Notes under the pieces: generated by a model
The model's database searches: none
What the model saw: the letters and a program-made list of their open reading frames with translations, nothing else
Told to the model about the DNA's origin: nothing
Position numbers and translations under genes: made by a program
In this document: positions 11,178 to 22,559 of the stretch, in pieces
Numbering within the stretch: the stretch's first letter is position 1
Layout: every line of letters starts with the position of its first letter
NCBI RefSeq assembly: GCF_024139115.2
Contig: NC_085140.1
Coordinates: 331,759,953-331,823,952, forward strand
DNA length: 64,000 nucleotides
From: Armigeres subalbatus
Taxonomy: Eukaryota > Arthropoda > Insecta > Diptera > Culicidae
Direction of reading: 5' to 3'

Positions 11178-11959
11178 TGCATGTAAACTTGAAACGGCTT
11201 GTGCTAAATCAGTTTTAATCCAAATGAGCTCAAATTTTCAGAAGACACTCAGAACATGGTAAAGAATCAGATGAGCATTGTGGAGCAAAATCGATTTTTT
11301 GAACCACCCTAATATTTATGTATCGATCAACCATTTTTGGTATCATAACTGTATCCATCAAAAAGAGAGAGATCCTCTTGGGAACATCATGGTTGTCGTG
11401 ATATGACCACTGTCTTTTAGTGGAGTGAATGGTTTGCAGATAAATCATCATCACCATGTCAATCTTGTTGCTATAGCAGACATTCTATCTGTAACTATTA
11501 CTCTATTCGAGAACTAAAATACTTGCCTTGCTTAATACCCACAATATATAATTTTCGCACGACTGTTATTACGGCAGACTATGAAGAATTATTAGGATTT
11601 GAGGCTAGACCAATTCAACCTTTCATTAGACTTGGAAGAACCTAAACATGTTCAACTTATAAACGGATCAATTTCCTCCTATATAGGGATCAAGTCTCCT
11701 GCAAGTTTTGAAAATGCCTAATTTTCTATCTTTCGGCAAAATCGATTTTTGGTAATTTTCATGGACAAATCATTGCTTCCAATGACGTTTTGAATAGATT
11801 ATTAAATTTTTTATTAAGTCCATCAAGAAGCGTGCAAATCGGTCCATGTTACATCGAGAAATATCCTAAACAAAAAGTGGGGATCATGTGTGTCCAGTTT
11901 CCCCTATTGTTCCATCCTCAGAAAAATCATCATGATATTCGCTGGTAAAGAACTGCTTA

Positions 11960-12132
11960 GGGCCGATGCCCACGTAGCGTTTTCTTAACGCTGTGTGCAC
12001 GTGGCGTTGAAAAAACGCTACGTGTGCATCGGTGCGGCGACGCTGCGTTACCGCTTTTTCCCGATGCACACATGCGTCCTTTTTACGCCGTGCGCACGCA
12101 GCGTTGAAAAGACTCTACGTGGTCATCGGGCC
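11960..12132. mobile_element. 173-bp MITE with TTA duplication
   Basis: The left end GGGCCGATGCCCACGTAGCG and inverted right end GGCCCGATGACCACGTAGAG pair, with further internal copies of 'acgtagcgttt' and 'cacgcagcgtt'. TTA flanks both ends (11957-11959, 12133-12135), a 3-bp TSD fitting PIF/Harbinger-like elements. It is non-coding. Confidence 0.75.
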
Positions 12133-12149
12133 TTAAGCGTTCTCTGTAC

Positions 12150-12504
12150 TAGAGATGGACGTTAAAAAGATCCGGATCTCTGAAGTGAGTGAATGATCCG
12201 TGGATCATTTTTTAAAAGATCCGGTTCGCCAATTCAGCAAATTATTTGACCATTTGTAAGTAAATGACAAAATGAAAAGTTCATTGTTTGTACTCCATAC
12301 GCTTGTAAACAAGAAAGGGTGAAGATATTTTCAATACGGTTCAAAAGTGTGAGCCTGAACGCTTCATTATTTCGCATTCTCTGCATTTCTGCATTCTTCT
12401 GCATTTTGTTCTTGGGATCCGATCCGGTTGAAAAATCCGGATCCTTAAAATGAATGGTCCAGATCTGATCCGTTCATCAAAGTGATCCGTTTTGCCCATC
12501 TCTA
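12150..12504. mobile_element. 355-bp hAT-like MITE
   Basis: The ends TAGAGATGGACG and (inverted) TAGAGATGGGCA are flanked by a perfect 8-bp duplication CTCTGTAC (12142-12149, 12505-12512). Sub-terminal gatccg motifs repeat many times (gatccggatc, gatccgtgg, gatccggtt), possibly transposase-binding repeats. A frame across 12341-12688 is not a gene. Confidence 0.82.
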
Positions 12505-12683
12505 CTCTGTACATAAAATCCGGATGTATGATAATATGTTGTACGCCGAGGTCAGAAGGGTATGTGTGTATTTGGTTCACTCTATGTCTGTGCATTCTGA
12601 AGCCATCCCACCAGATGACAGGCAATTTTTCATCTTTCCATATATTCTGAATAATATTGAACTGAAAATTCTCTGAAGACGTG

Positions 12684-12760
12684 CACATCGGTCTAGCGGC
12701 TATCGTTCTACCTTATAAACATGAGGTCGTGGGATCGATTGGATTAAGGGAACCTAAATA
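12684..12760 (+). repeat. tRNA-like SINE head (weak)
   Basis: A box-A-like GGTCTAGCGGCTA and a box-B-like GTGGGATCGATT are about 40 bases apart, as in the head of a tRNA-derived SINE. The downstream boundary is unclear, and no clean cloverleaf could be drawn by eye. Confidence 0.4.
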
Positions 12761-12809
12761 TAACCCGAATATGGGTTGCTAATTAAACTAATTGGGAGAT
12801 CTCATGGGG

Positions 12810-13090
12810 GTTTCCAGTTAGCCTTGCTATTTAGCAAAGGTGTAGGATCTCCAATCCGATGGCGAGTTCGATTCTCGGTCCGGTATAGGATTTTTTCGGG
12901 TGGGATACATACTCATGCATTGGGGGTATAGAAATCTTTCAATTAATAAGTGAGGAAATACTAATAGAATATTAAGTTGAAAAGCTGGCCAAGTTCCAGT
13001 TGGAATGTAGATTTGTAGTATAAATTTTCGTAGATTTAACAGATTTGATGAAGGGTTTGCTTGAAAAAATATATATTGAGTAGATATCAA
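12810..13090 (+). repeat. SINE-like repeat with tRNA-like head
   Basis: The stretch from gccttgctatttagc to gcgagttcgattctcgg has a box-B-like GAGTTCGATTCTC followed by tail sequence ctcatgcattgggggtatag and ttcaattaataagtgagga. That tail recurs, diverged, at 19331-19445, so this is a dispersed family. Confidence 0.5.
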
Positions 13091-13502
13091 AAAACCCAAC
13101 TTAATTCACCGAGTGGTGACACTGCCTTTCTCGCATTTAGCCAAGACACCAACCTTATATGGCGCTTACATAGTTCGATTCCATTTTCTTAATAACTTTT
13201 AAACGCAATAGTCGATTGTTATCAAATTCAATAGTGATCAACTAGGGTTTGTCCCCCGTCGAATGCAACTTGGTGCGAGAAAATCGGTTAAGAATTACTA
13301 TATGAAAAAGTGGCTAATGTTTTTCGGTTTTCGTGTGCACACACACACACATACACACGGACAGACAGACATTTGTTCAGCTCGACGAGCTGAGTCGATT
13401 GGTATATAACACCATGGGTCTCCGAGACTTCTATAAAAAGTTTGATTTTGGAGTGAAATGATAGCCTTTCGGTACAACTTTGTTATACGAGAAAGGCAAA
13501 AA
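13091..13502 (+). repeat. Dispersed 0.4-kb element with TGCCTTTCTCG termini, copy 1
   Basis: It starts cccaacttaattcaccgagt, runs through tgcctttctcgca, a (CA)n/CAGACAGACA run, then ggtctccga and ends cgagaaaggca. The ends are inverted (TGCCTTTCTCG / CGAGAAAGGCA). A second copy at 24183-24566 is collinear throughout; fragments of the same start occur at 28726 and 63536. Confidence 0.75.
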
Positions 13503-13505
13503 GGG

Positions 13506-14258
13506 GATCAAGTCTCCATAAATTTTAAGATTGCATTCATGAATATACACAACAACTAGAAAAATCTGTGTATTTTGGAGAAAAAATATTTCAAAAATCA
13601 GAAAGCATTTTTCTATATTTAAGCAAATTTTTGGAGAAGAATTAATTTCTCCCGAATATTTTTAACTTTGATTTTTGACAGCACACCAAAAAATTGATTG
13701 TGTATCAACAACAATAACATTTTACAGAATGTCACACATCAGTAAAGTTTAATTATATATTTGTTAGAGAGTCTGTGCAAACACCGCGCAAGTTTATTCA
13801 TTTTTGACTGTGATACATCGGAAATGAGAAAACAGGATCAAGTTTCCCCAGTCTCCCCTACGTATTTTCGAAGAAATTTGGTTGATCTGCCTCACACAAT
13901 AGGCTTTGCAGAAGGCATATGAGCTTTTGTTTAGCACATAACATTGTTTTGAAAAACGGAATTGAATTCATAAAAGTACCTATTATATGAGATTCAAACT
14001 TTGTTCCCAAGGTGAGAAACTAAAATCCAGCATTGCAGAGCAGAGAAACCAAATTTTCACGAAAATACGTTATTCTGTGAATTTAAGGTGTATCGCGTTG
14101 GAATCCAATTACAAAACTACATAACGCTTTCAGGGGTACATAACTGCAAAAGCAAACGACAGACAAAAGCGAAAAGCAGTTTTTCTCATTTCCTCACTTG
14201 CAGCATACACGAAAAAACGGATTTCATATGTGTTAATCGCCTATAAATTTACATTGCC
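13506..14258. other. Unassigned AT-rich sequence
   Basis: Apart from the ends of old TA-type elements (ggatcaagtctcc at 13504, ggatcaagtttcccca at 13834, flanked by 'ctcccctacg'), I recognise nothing here. Confidence 0.4.
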
Positions 14259-14261
14259 CTT

Positions 14262-14745
14262 GCAATTTTCCCATGAACATATGACAAATAATCCATAAAT
14301 CTTTGGAAAATGATCCATAAAAAACTATATTTTAATCCATAAAACTTCATATTTGCGCATTTTTTTATCGTGATGATGATCCATAATTTCAGTAATATTA
14401 TCCATAATTCTAGCCATTTGATCCATAACTTTGTTCAAACGATCCATAGTTTTGGGGATATGATCCATAAATTTTGATAAGTGATCCATAGATTTTATAA
14501 AATGTGTGGATCAATTAATATAGTTTCATTTGCTTTCTTTCCAAGCATTATGGATCACATTCTTAAAATTATGGATTATATGACCAAAATTATTAATCAT
14601 AATACTGAAATTATAGATCATCATCAGGACAAAATTGCGCAAATTCGAAATTTTATAGATCAAAATATAGTTTTTATGGATCATTTTTCAAAGATTTATG
14701 GATCATTTGTCATATGTTCAATGTTCATTGGAAAATAGCAAGAAT
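14262..14745. repeat. Inverted repeat built from ATCCATAA tandem motifs
   Basis: The left arm (about 14262-14440) repeats 'gatccataa' every 16-30 bases. The right arm (about 14540-14745) is its inverted copy ('ttatggatc'), including the unique borders catatgacaaataatcc and ggatcatttgtcatatg. The whole can fold into a hairpin of roughly 200-bp arms. Confidence 0.75.
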
Positions 14746-15114
14746 TGTATTGTTTTTCTTGACCATATTAATGGAACATAAATATATCTTTATGGAATCT
14801 CCAGAACTATTTTATGAATTTATGGTAGCGTTTTAAGGAACATTCAGAAGTTATTTATGGATCGTTTTTCATTTTTTTAATGGATCGTTTTTGCACATTG
14901 AACGGTGCAAAGTAAGGGCTGCCTCTAAGATCTGTTATATGGAATTCAAACTTTATTATTAAAGGGAGGAGCAAATATGGAAATTGTTGAAGGGAGCAAA
15001 AGAAAATGATTTTTGTTGGATAGTGTTTCCATAGAATAAAAACATATAAAAAATTATGTAACACCAAGAAAGTCTGGAAAAAATCTTTGAAAAGCTATGC
15101 AGAACTTATTTTAT

Positions 15115-15235
15115 CGATTGTATGACATTTGCCAGAAAACCATTTGCCAGAATGGACCAAATGCCAGAAAGCCAGTCCCCAGAATAGACCATTTGCCAGA
15201 ATGCAATTTGTCAGAATTTACCATAACCCAGAAAT
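15115..15235 (+). repeat. Short tandem 'tttgccagaat' repeat
   Basis: About eight diverged units of 12-18 bases containing gccagaa (ccatttgccagaatggacc and variants). A related 'attctggcaaat' patch occurs inverted at 17870-17950. Confidence 0.6.
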
Positions 15236-15300
15236 AGTAAAACTGTAAATTCCGATAATTATTGGTAGTTAAAGAATAGAGAAAGAATCATGGGTCTGAG

Positions 15301-15395
15301 CAGGGCCGGATTTAGACGGAAGGGGGCCACGGGGCCGACAGCTTGTGGGGGCCCCAAAATGTACAAAAAAGGTTGGCCCCCTAAATCCGGCACTG
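15301..15395. mobile_element. 95-bp hAT-like micro-MITE
   Basis: The ends CAGGGCCGGATTTA and (inverted) CAGTGCCGGATTTA are flanked by a perfect 8-bp duplication GGTCTGAG (15293-15300, 15396-15403). The inside has further inverted gggggcc/ggccccc blocks. Terminal CAG and the 8-bp TSD fit hAT. Confidence 0.85.
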
Positions 15396-16059
15396 GGTCT
15401 GAGCCATTTGACATAAAGGTTATTATATGGAACAATAGGCATAGCTTTTATTTGCGTCAAAAATTAAGGTAATTTTGCATAACGGGTATACGGCATCATT
15501 TAGTAATGAAGAGTTCTTCGGTATTATTCATTTTCATAAAAGGAATTATTTAACATAATAGACAATTTTCGAAAGTACTACACAGAATACTATTTATTAA
15601 AAGAAAATACATTCATATTTGGCTTATACCAAACAACTGTCTACGAGTGGATATCACATTTCTTCGTTTCACTCTGGACGCGGACTTCTATTCAAAGATT
15701 GAATTGACATTGCCTTGGAAACTCATGATCATAACCAAAGAATAATATCATCTCTTCTTTTATACCAAGCAAATGCTTGCTTATGCGAAAGGACTATATC
15801 ATTTAAAACTCATACTGGACAGCTGTTTTATTTAATTGTAGAAATTGTATCTACTAATGAGTTATTCCGAATAAACTCGACAAACTTCCAAAGAAGAAGA
15901 GATCCCATTTGAGGGGGTTAGAAGCAGAGTGGTGTAAGTGACATCTTGGCTAAATTGACAAATTGTATGAAATAAAAAATATACAAATGCGTAAAATCCC
16001 ATTTTTCTCGAAACTAAGTTTTTTTTCACTTACACCTCTTTGCGTTTCACCTCCTGATT

Positions 16060-16640
16060 TATCTTTGCCATACCCTGCCTACTTTTGAAGAAGGGGTCAC
16101 ATTCACCATTGCCTTATTCCTGACAAACGTCCACTTTTAGAGAAGCTACCACATCCACCATTGCCTTGATCCGGGCAAACACTTACTTATAAAGAATGGA
16201 TAAGGTCCACCATTGCCTTAATCCGGGCAAGCGCCTACTTTCAAAGAAGGAAACACATCCACCATTATTGCTTTAATTCGGGTAAATGAAGGGATCGCAT
16301 TCAGCATTGCCTTATTTCGGACAAACGCCTACTTTTAAAGAAGGGATCACATCCATCATTGCCGTAATCCAGCCAAGTGCCTACTTTTGATCAATGATTT
16401 AGATCATATCCATCATTGCCTTATTCCGGACAAAAGCCTACTTTTAAAGAAGCCACCACATCCACCATTGCCTTAATCTGGGCTAGCGCCTATTTATAAA
16501 GGAAGAATCACATCGACCATTATTGCTTTTTCGGGCAAATTCGGGCAAACGCGGGGATCATATTCAGCATTGCCAATCCGGGCAAGAGCCTACTTTTATA
16601 AAAGGGAACACATCCGCCATTTGTTATGCTTTCCGGAAGA
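16060..16640 (+). repeat. Tandem array, unit about 58 bp
   Basis: About ten diverged copies of cctacttttaaagaaggga + tcacatccaccattgcc + ttaatccgggcaa. A detached unit lies at 17108-17190. All units differ at several positions, so the array is old. Confidence 0.75.
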
Positions 16641-16659
16641 CCATGTCCTATTGAGTAAT

Positions 16660-17060
16660 AGTTAGAAAATAAAAGAACGTGGGGTAAAATGAGCAATATT
16701 TAAGCTTCTTTTGTTGTGCGGTGGGCAAAAACAACTTCACTCGATTCCCTGGTAAATTCTAGATCAGACTAGTAGTGTGAGGTTATTAGTAAGCAATTTG
16801 AGGAATATAAAAACATGGGGTAAAATCAGCAAGATCTCAATTACCAACATCGTGCAGTAGAAAAAGTTCACATAACACTATTTCTGGCAAAATTTGAGGT
16901 CAAATGTATTATCTTTTGTTGATTATTTGTTACTCCAAACTTGACTAATTACATAACATTGGGGTAAAACAAGGTCTTGCAGCTTCGTGCAGTGAACTTA
17001 ACCGATTCCCCAAAAAGTTCTACGATTTGTGTCAAAATTTCAGCGCAATCCGCCCATACC
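16660..17060 (+). repeat. Three degenerate units containing 'tggggtaaaa'
   Basis: The phrases cgtggggtaaaatgagcaa (16679), catggggtaaaatcagcaa (16814) and cattggggtaaaacaaggtc (16957) are spaced about 140 bases, with similar following sequence. It looks like an old tandem array separating the 58-bp array from its detached unit. Confidence 0.5.
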
Positions 17061-17297
17061 GAACCAAGATATTGAATTTATTCGCGTTATGGAATTTTTT
17101 TTCCAATGTGCATTGCCTTATTCCGGGCAAGCGGCTACTCTTAATGAAGGAATCATATCTCCTATTGGCTAAATCTAGGCAACGGCCTACCTATACCCAG
17201 CTTATGCATGCTTTCTACGAAAGGATTACGGCGTTATGCCAAATAGCCCGTTCCACGTGATCATCATTCATTTTCATTTCATTTATTTAGTTAACAT

Positions 17298-17586
17298 CTA
17301 AACAGATAACACTGAATCAACAATTTGACGCCACAATGCACGGTTCGAGGCCGCATCTCTCCATCCTCGGATACGCCCCACGCTCGCCAAGTCGTTCTGC
17401 ACCTGGTCTGCCCATCTTGCTCGCTGCGCTCCACGCCGTCTCGTACCTGCTGGATCGGAATCGAACACCATCTTTGCAGGGTTGCTGTCCGGCATTCTTG
17501 CAACATGTCCTGCCCATCGTACCCTTCCGGCTTTAGCTACCTTCTGGATACTGGGTTAGCCGTAGAGTTGGGCGAGCTCATGGCTC
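17298..17586 (-). pseudogene. RTE-like LINE ORF C-terminal fragment
   Basis: The minus strand reads HELAQLYG, a stop, PSIQKVAKAGRVRWAGHVAR, then DPAGTRRRGAQRARWADQVQ and GWRDAASNRALWRQIV to a natural stop at 17298-17300. RLRWxGHV followed by RxRWxDxVxxDL is the C-terminal block of RTE-like LINE polymerases. Just outside is a (ttcatt)-like repeat, a typical RTE tail. One in-frame stop and 5' truncation make it a pseudogene. Confidence 0.8.
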
Positions 17587-17599
17587 AATGAACGTGAGC

Positions 17600-19330
17600 A
17601 TCATGCTAACTTTAAAAAAATATAATTTTCATATTTCCTACTGAACGAGCAAACGCCATTGTTTTGTTTGGTACGGGGAAAACCAAAAACACATGGAAAT
17701 ATGAAAAACAGCAAGACAAAATAGCCTTCAAAAGGTGTTTTTTGTGCCAGTTAACTTTATGACAAATGACGCGATCCCAAGAATTATCGCGGTTACTGAA
17801 CAAATGCGTGGATGAAAAGAAGTAACCATATCTACGCTTACGCAGTAAAAAAATCCAAAGAAGTAGAGAATGGCCAATTCTGGGGAATTGCGCATTCTAG
17901 CGACAGGCTTCCTGGGGAATTTCCATTCTGGCAAATGACTTTCTGGCGAATGTTGCAAACAGTGTTGGGAAATGTACAGTAAAACACTGTGATTATGCGA
18001 ATGTTTACATTTTATCCGATCAAATTTCACGCACCGCACAAACCGAAACAGTTTTCCAAAAAAAAAATGTACGCCTCATTGTGACATTTTTTTACCGATG
18101 GGGCAAACTGTTTGTAAGTTTCTGCCTGCGCCTGCGTGAGAGTCGAGCCGTCGGTGCAGTCAGCAGATTTCTTGTTTTGGTTCGTGCGCAGCGCAAACAG
18201 AACAGATTCGAGTTTAATTGCCTGTGGCGCAAAGCCTAGAAAGAATGCTAGCCGTTGGTACTAATTCATTAGTTCTAGTCTCTAAAATGAGCAAGGAGTA
18301 GAGAAATAATCATTTACCACCAAAAACGGTCATACGTCGTGAAATGAGTGTACAGAAACATTAATTGTGGGGAGAGAAAATAAAAAAATCATATGGTGAC
18401 TGTCGTCTGCTTGGTCGTGGCTGCTGCTGCGGCTGCCGTGTTTTTGTTTTTCTTTTACTTCGGGGCAGATTTAATGATAAAAAGAAATGTCAACCGTTCC
18501 CGTCCCTGGTTGCAAATGCTCGTCTGAGAATTTGTCTTGAATTGATAAAAAAAAATCAAACCTGCGTTTCTCTGCATTCAGAAATTTGTCCTTGTGTCTT
18601 TGAAATCTTCACACCGATTTACTTCCAGAAAAAAACTCCCATTGTTTAGTGATGAGCCAGGGCTGAAAATTTCTTTAATAAAGACAGAAAAAAAAACTTA
18701 ATTTGTAAAAGTTTCGAGAATTTCTTTATCTACATAATTCTTTCAGATCTATAAATATCAAATTATAAATTTCTGGAAATAGACTTGAAAAAGCTTTACC
18801 CAAAGATCTAAGTATAAATTGTTAACTGACAAAAATTTTCAAAAGATTGAAAATTATTATTTTTAAACATTTTTCTTGTCTTCCACAAGATTGCCTTTCG
18901 ATTAATTTTGAGGCATACTTACTCAATATCATTCGGAATTCTGAATTTCCTCAAATTCTTAAAGTAACAATGTTTTCCTTTCAAACTATTTTTGAAACAC
19001 TTTGATTTCTTTTGGCGTATATTGAATTGTTTAATTTATTTATATTTTTCAATAGTGCCGTCAGGAACTTATATGAATGTTACTTTTTATAGGATTTTTA
19101 ATGCATAGGAAATAACCTGATTTTTTAAAATGCAGTTTCACAAACTCAACCGCACAGCCCAGATCCATAATTCTAAAATAAAGCATTCTGTCAAATTTTC
19201 AGCTAGCTCGGATGAAATTTCAAGGTGGCTCAAGTCGATTTAATGTGTTTAGGCTGTTTTCAGGTTTCAAACAAATCTAACACGAAATATAAACGTCGCA
19301 ATCATTGCAACAACCTCTAAACAAATAATA
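17600..19330. other. Unassigned; a less AT-rich patch near 18110-18260
   Basis: Mostly AT-rich with no recognised element. The patch 18110-18260 (gcctgcgcctgcgtgagagt, gtcggtgcagtcagcag) is more GC-rich and has an arthropod-initiator-like gTCAGc, so it could be a promoter or untranslated exon, but no coding continuation was found. Confidence 0.3.
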
Positions 19331-19445
19331 CTCATGCAATGGCGGGCGTAGAAAAGCTTCCAATTAATAACTGAAGAAATGCTTATAGAATACTAAGTTG
19401 ATAAGCCTGCCAAGTTCCTCCAGTGTGGAGCCATTGAAGAAGAAA
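19331..19445 (+). repeat. SINE tail copy
   Basis: It matches 12914-13010 in order (ctcatgcaatgg, ccaattaataactga, atactaagttgataagc, gccaagttcc) at roughly 80 percent by eye. Confidence 0.5.
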
Positions 19446-21290
19446 AATAAGTGCCCATAAATACTGTTTCACTCAAAAGTCGTTGTTCAAGAAAATTCCC
19501 AAATTATTATGAATCATCGTAAATTCATTATATCATTATTTCTTTTTCTTCGTTAGACATTTTAGTAACAAAAATGCATATAGTACGAGTGTCTAATGAA
19601 CATTTCAACACGTCATTTGTAACAGAAAGCATCAAGTGCTACCTAATTTAGCACAAATTTGAAATCTTCAAATGTCATTTGAAAGGACGAACGCCCTCTC
19701 TATAGCAAATTGATTGGTATTTCAAGTATAAATTACTTCCAATGTTGTACGACAACAAGTGGATGGTGGAATTTTGACAGCTTAAAGCAATGACACTCCT
19801 ACAATTGGTTGTATTCTTTACACAGTTTACAGCATCCTTCCAAACCATGAACGACGAAAGAAAAAGCTAAATGGCTCGTAAAAGGGTCTGCGAACATCGC
19901 CGTCTGCTGACTGTTTTCCTCTTCCGTTTCTCCGCGGTGAAACCTCGTTCGTCCCCGCCCAAGATTCGCTTATCATTGTGTAGACATTTTTTCCCGAAAC
20001 CATTTGTCGTCGCTGTCGTCCTTTTGATGGAACCCATCTCCCGGGGTGATGATGACAAAATACAATAATACGTGGGGCAAAACCTAGCCCGGAAAGTTCA
20101 AGCAACAACACCCGACGCCGCAGCCGCCGGCGATTTTCGGATGGCACAATGGCCGCCCGGGCCCACTAATGGGGCTAATGCGGGCGAACTTTGTCTCGTC
20201 GTCGTCGTCGTCGTCTTAGCTGCTGCCAGTGGAAAAGCTTCCACGCTTTCTCGCACACGTGTGCCCTCGGTAATCGAGCTAAAATTATTCCAAACATGTC
20301 GCTCGAGGAATATACTTCAATATATTGGCTCATTTCGGTGAAAAATTGCGTGCCAAAGTTCAACATATTACAGTAGGTTCAAGAAAATGCTGTGCTGTAA
20401 GACGTTGTAATGTCTACCTAAGTCTACTTGATTCGCTTGGATTAAAGTGTCGAATTTTTCGCTATTGGTTCGTGGAAAATAAAGTCATCATACTAAGAAA
20501 CTTTAATCAATTCGTGTTTTGCGATGGAAATAGAAATACCACCACATCCTATTTTCAACACAGTTCGACTCGTTTGATCAACGACAAATTTATTCAATCC
20601 CGCTCGAAGTGAATGGGCGCTTGGCAGAAATCGTGAATTTCGGATTTACATAATCGGAGGAAGCAAATGGTGTCCCTACATATTCCAGACTCCAGCAGCC
20701 AATGCTGTGCGATATAACGCGCAATCGGTATCAGGTAGTAAATGCTCATGTTATTAGGTTAGCTGACATGTGTCAGCTGTCACTTCCTTGTTCTGACAAC
20801 TACAACTGCTATAGCGGTTTTGTACCCTCTCTACAATGTTTGTAAACCATTATTGAAATGGCGGTTTGATGGTTAAGGTAAACATAAAGAAATTGTTTTG
20901 TCGAAGGTGTTCTTCAGCGTTTATAAGCTAAACGTGAAAAACACGAAAATTGCGGTTTGTTAGAACGTACCATGAGACGATGATACTTGCTGCGTAAGCC
21001 CTCCGTCGAACTATAGTAGACATTGTTATACAACTGAGATGAAAAACAAACCATAAAGCTATTGCATCTTACTTTTCCTTTTAGCGTTTAACGACACTAA
21101 ACAGAGCATTAGAACGAAATTGTTCCGTTGAGGTTACGGTAGAAACACGGTAGCCGTAAACTTTTTTTTATACTTTAATCATGAACGAGCATTATTTCCT
21201 TGCTTTCGCCCTGGACAGCGAGCTTTGAGTCGATTTTGGTGCAGTCACATGGTGCAATCATATCGTAAAGTTGCATGGCGTCCTTTGCTA
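19446..21290. other. Unassigned, includes GC-rich block and (GTC)n
   Basis: From about 19860 to 20280 the base composition rises (cgccgcagccgccggcgatt) and a gtc trinucleotide run lies at 20193-20216. The short open frames here overlap on both strands and show no domain. This is the best candidate in the left half for unique, possibly regulatory, sequence. Confidence 0.35.
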
Positions 21291-21294
21291 CGTA

Positions 21295-21777
21295 GGGGAA
21301 GGAGGGGCAATATGCCCTAGCTAAGCAAATGTCTTAGCTGCAACGATTTTCATGGGTATTTTTACCCTATGCAACAGTTAAACAATATAGCTAACTGATG
21401 CCATCTAAAAATTGTAAAAAATCTCATTCATATTGTGGTGGTGATATTTCGCTGTCGGAAAACTCATGAGGCAAAACGCCTTCTAGTTGGCAGTTATAAG
21501 GGAACAACGCACCACGCGTCGGCGAATCAGCATTCTGGTAACAGTGCGTGGAGACGTGTAGTACATCGTTTTGCTTCGCCTAAATGTTATATGTTTCATC
21601 AAAATGTGGAATATTTCGGTTTTTCCAACCTTCCTATCTTTTATTTTGATACTTTTATTGCCTAACTTACATGATTTTAGGTCCATTTTTGTTACGGCCA
21701 TGCTACATACGGTAAATATGAGGGAATAATTAAAAGGCATTTTGCCTCAGGTGGGGGAGTGCTGGGGCCTCTTCCCC
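21295..21777. mobile_element. 483-bp TA-flanked element, family copy 1
   Basis: The left end GGGGAAGGAGGGGCAATATG and inverted right end GGGGAAGAGGCCCCAGCACT are flanked by TA on both sides (21293-21294, 21778-21779). The interior shares gcaaaacgcctt, accacgcgtcggcgaatcag and tgttacggccat with the copy at 30805-31322. Confidence 0.75.
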
Positions 21778-21854
21778 TATTTAGCACAGAGAGGATACTG
21801 TGACGGTACCACGAACGATTCTTCCTCGATCACTGCTATGCCAGAAGTATTGCA

Positions 21855-22500
21855 GGAAAAGGAGGAGCAATAGCTTAGTAAATGCTTCATCAATTTTTCA
21901 ATTGAACGATTTTCATGATTTTTTTACCTGAAATTGTAAAAACTGCTATAAATCGTTGAGAACAAAGCACCATGCGTTCGCTTTCTCTTTTTGGTATAAA
22001 AACAAAGTTAATAATAATGTTTGGAGGAAAGAAGGCATTTTGCTTCTTCAAATTGTTTTTATTTTATTTTTGATTTTTATACCGTCCTGTCTGTTATCTA
22101 AACACTATCTTGTCTTTATTTAAACAACGGTTTTTAGCTTCTTGGCTTTTCTACGTCTAAGCAAATATAACCGATAATTTACAAATGAGAGCATCATACA
22201 ATCCACATGTTTTAAAAAATGTTGTCCATTTTTCTTTATAATATCGCTCATTACATATAATGTCTCTTCTGGTACCCTTTGAGTAAATTCACGTTCGATT
22301 CTATGAAGAGTAACTTCCTGTGTATTTATTTTCCGATGGTTCCAAGAAGTTTGCAATAAAAATTTTAAGGTGCATCGGTGGTGAGGTGAATCCTATTTCA
22401 AAACTACATCAAGCTTTCAGAGGCACATATTTTCAAAAAAGCAAGCGATAGTCAGCAGCAAAAAGTACCTTTTAAGCCTTGCTCCTCTGCAGGGGAATGA
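21855..22500. repeat. Diverged relative of the 483-bp family
   Basis: It starts ggaaaaggaggagcaat and repeats the order cgattttcatg, gaacaaagcaccatgcgttc and aggcattttgctt seen in 21295-21777, with long AT-rich divergence. Its right boundary is not clear. Confidence 0.45.
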
Positions 22501-22559
22501 ACAAGGGCTTTGCTCTCAATTTTCTCAATTCATGGATGATTTGACCTTCCATTTGCATG

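Larger units (their letters stand above)
4586..11311. mobile_element. hAT-like foldback MITE interrupted by a LINE
   Basis: The left terminus TAGGGTGGTTCAAAAAATCG is repeated inverted at the right end. An 8-bp duplication ATATTTAT occurs at 4578-4585 and 11312-11319. The left part (4586-5227) is itself internally inverted around about 4900 (ggaatactcaacagctttca against tgaaagctgttgagtattcc). The LINE sits in the right arm; without it the MITE is about 765 bp. Other copies: 35606-35742 (right arm only) and 48971-49787. Confidence 0.8.
3342..11904. mobile_element. Outer TA-flanked element hosting three nested insertions
   Basis: The left end GGGGAAACTGGACACACATG continues with ATCCCC; the right end (11878-11904) is its near-perfect inverted copy. 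TA lies outside both ends (3340-3341, 11905-11906). Without the 6.7-kb insertion at 4586-11311 and the 121-bp one at 4260-4380 the element is about 1.7 kb. The sub-terminal phrase 'ttgatccc' recurs at 3675-3740 and in 11680-11900. No transposase frame is present. Related 'ggatcaagt' ends appear at 13498 and 13831. Confidence 0.65.

Noticed and set aside
16060..16640. CRISPR-like array of regularly spaced repeats
   Set aside because: Contiguous diverged tandem units without unique spacers, in a eukaryotic genome.
19827..20341. Overlapping frames up to 106 residues on both strands in the GC-rich block
   Set aside because: Arg-rich by composition, overlapping in several frames, no domain.
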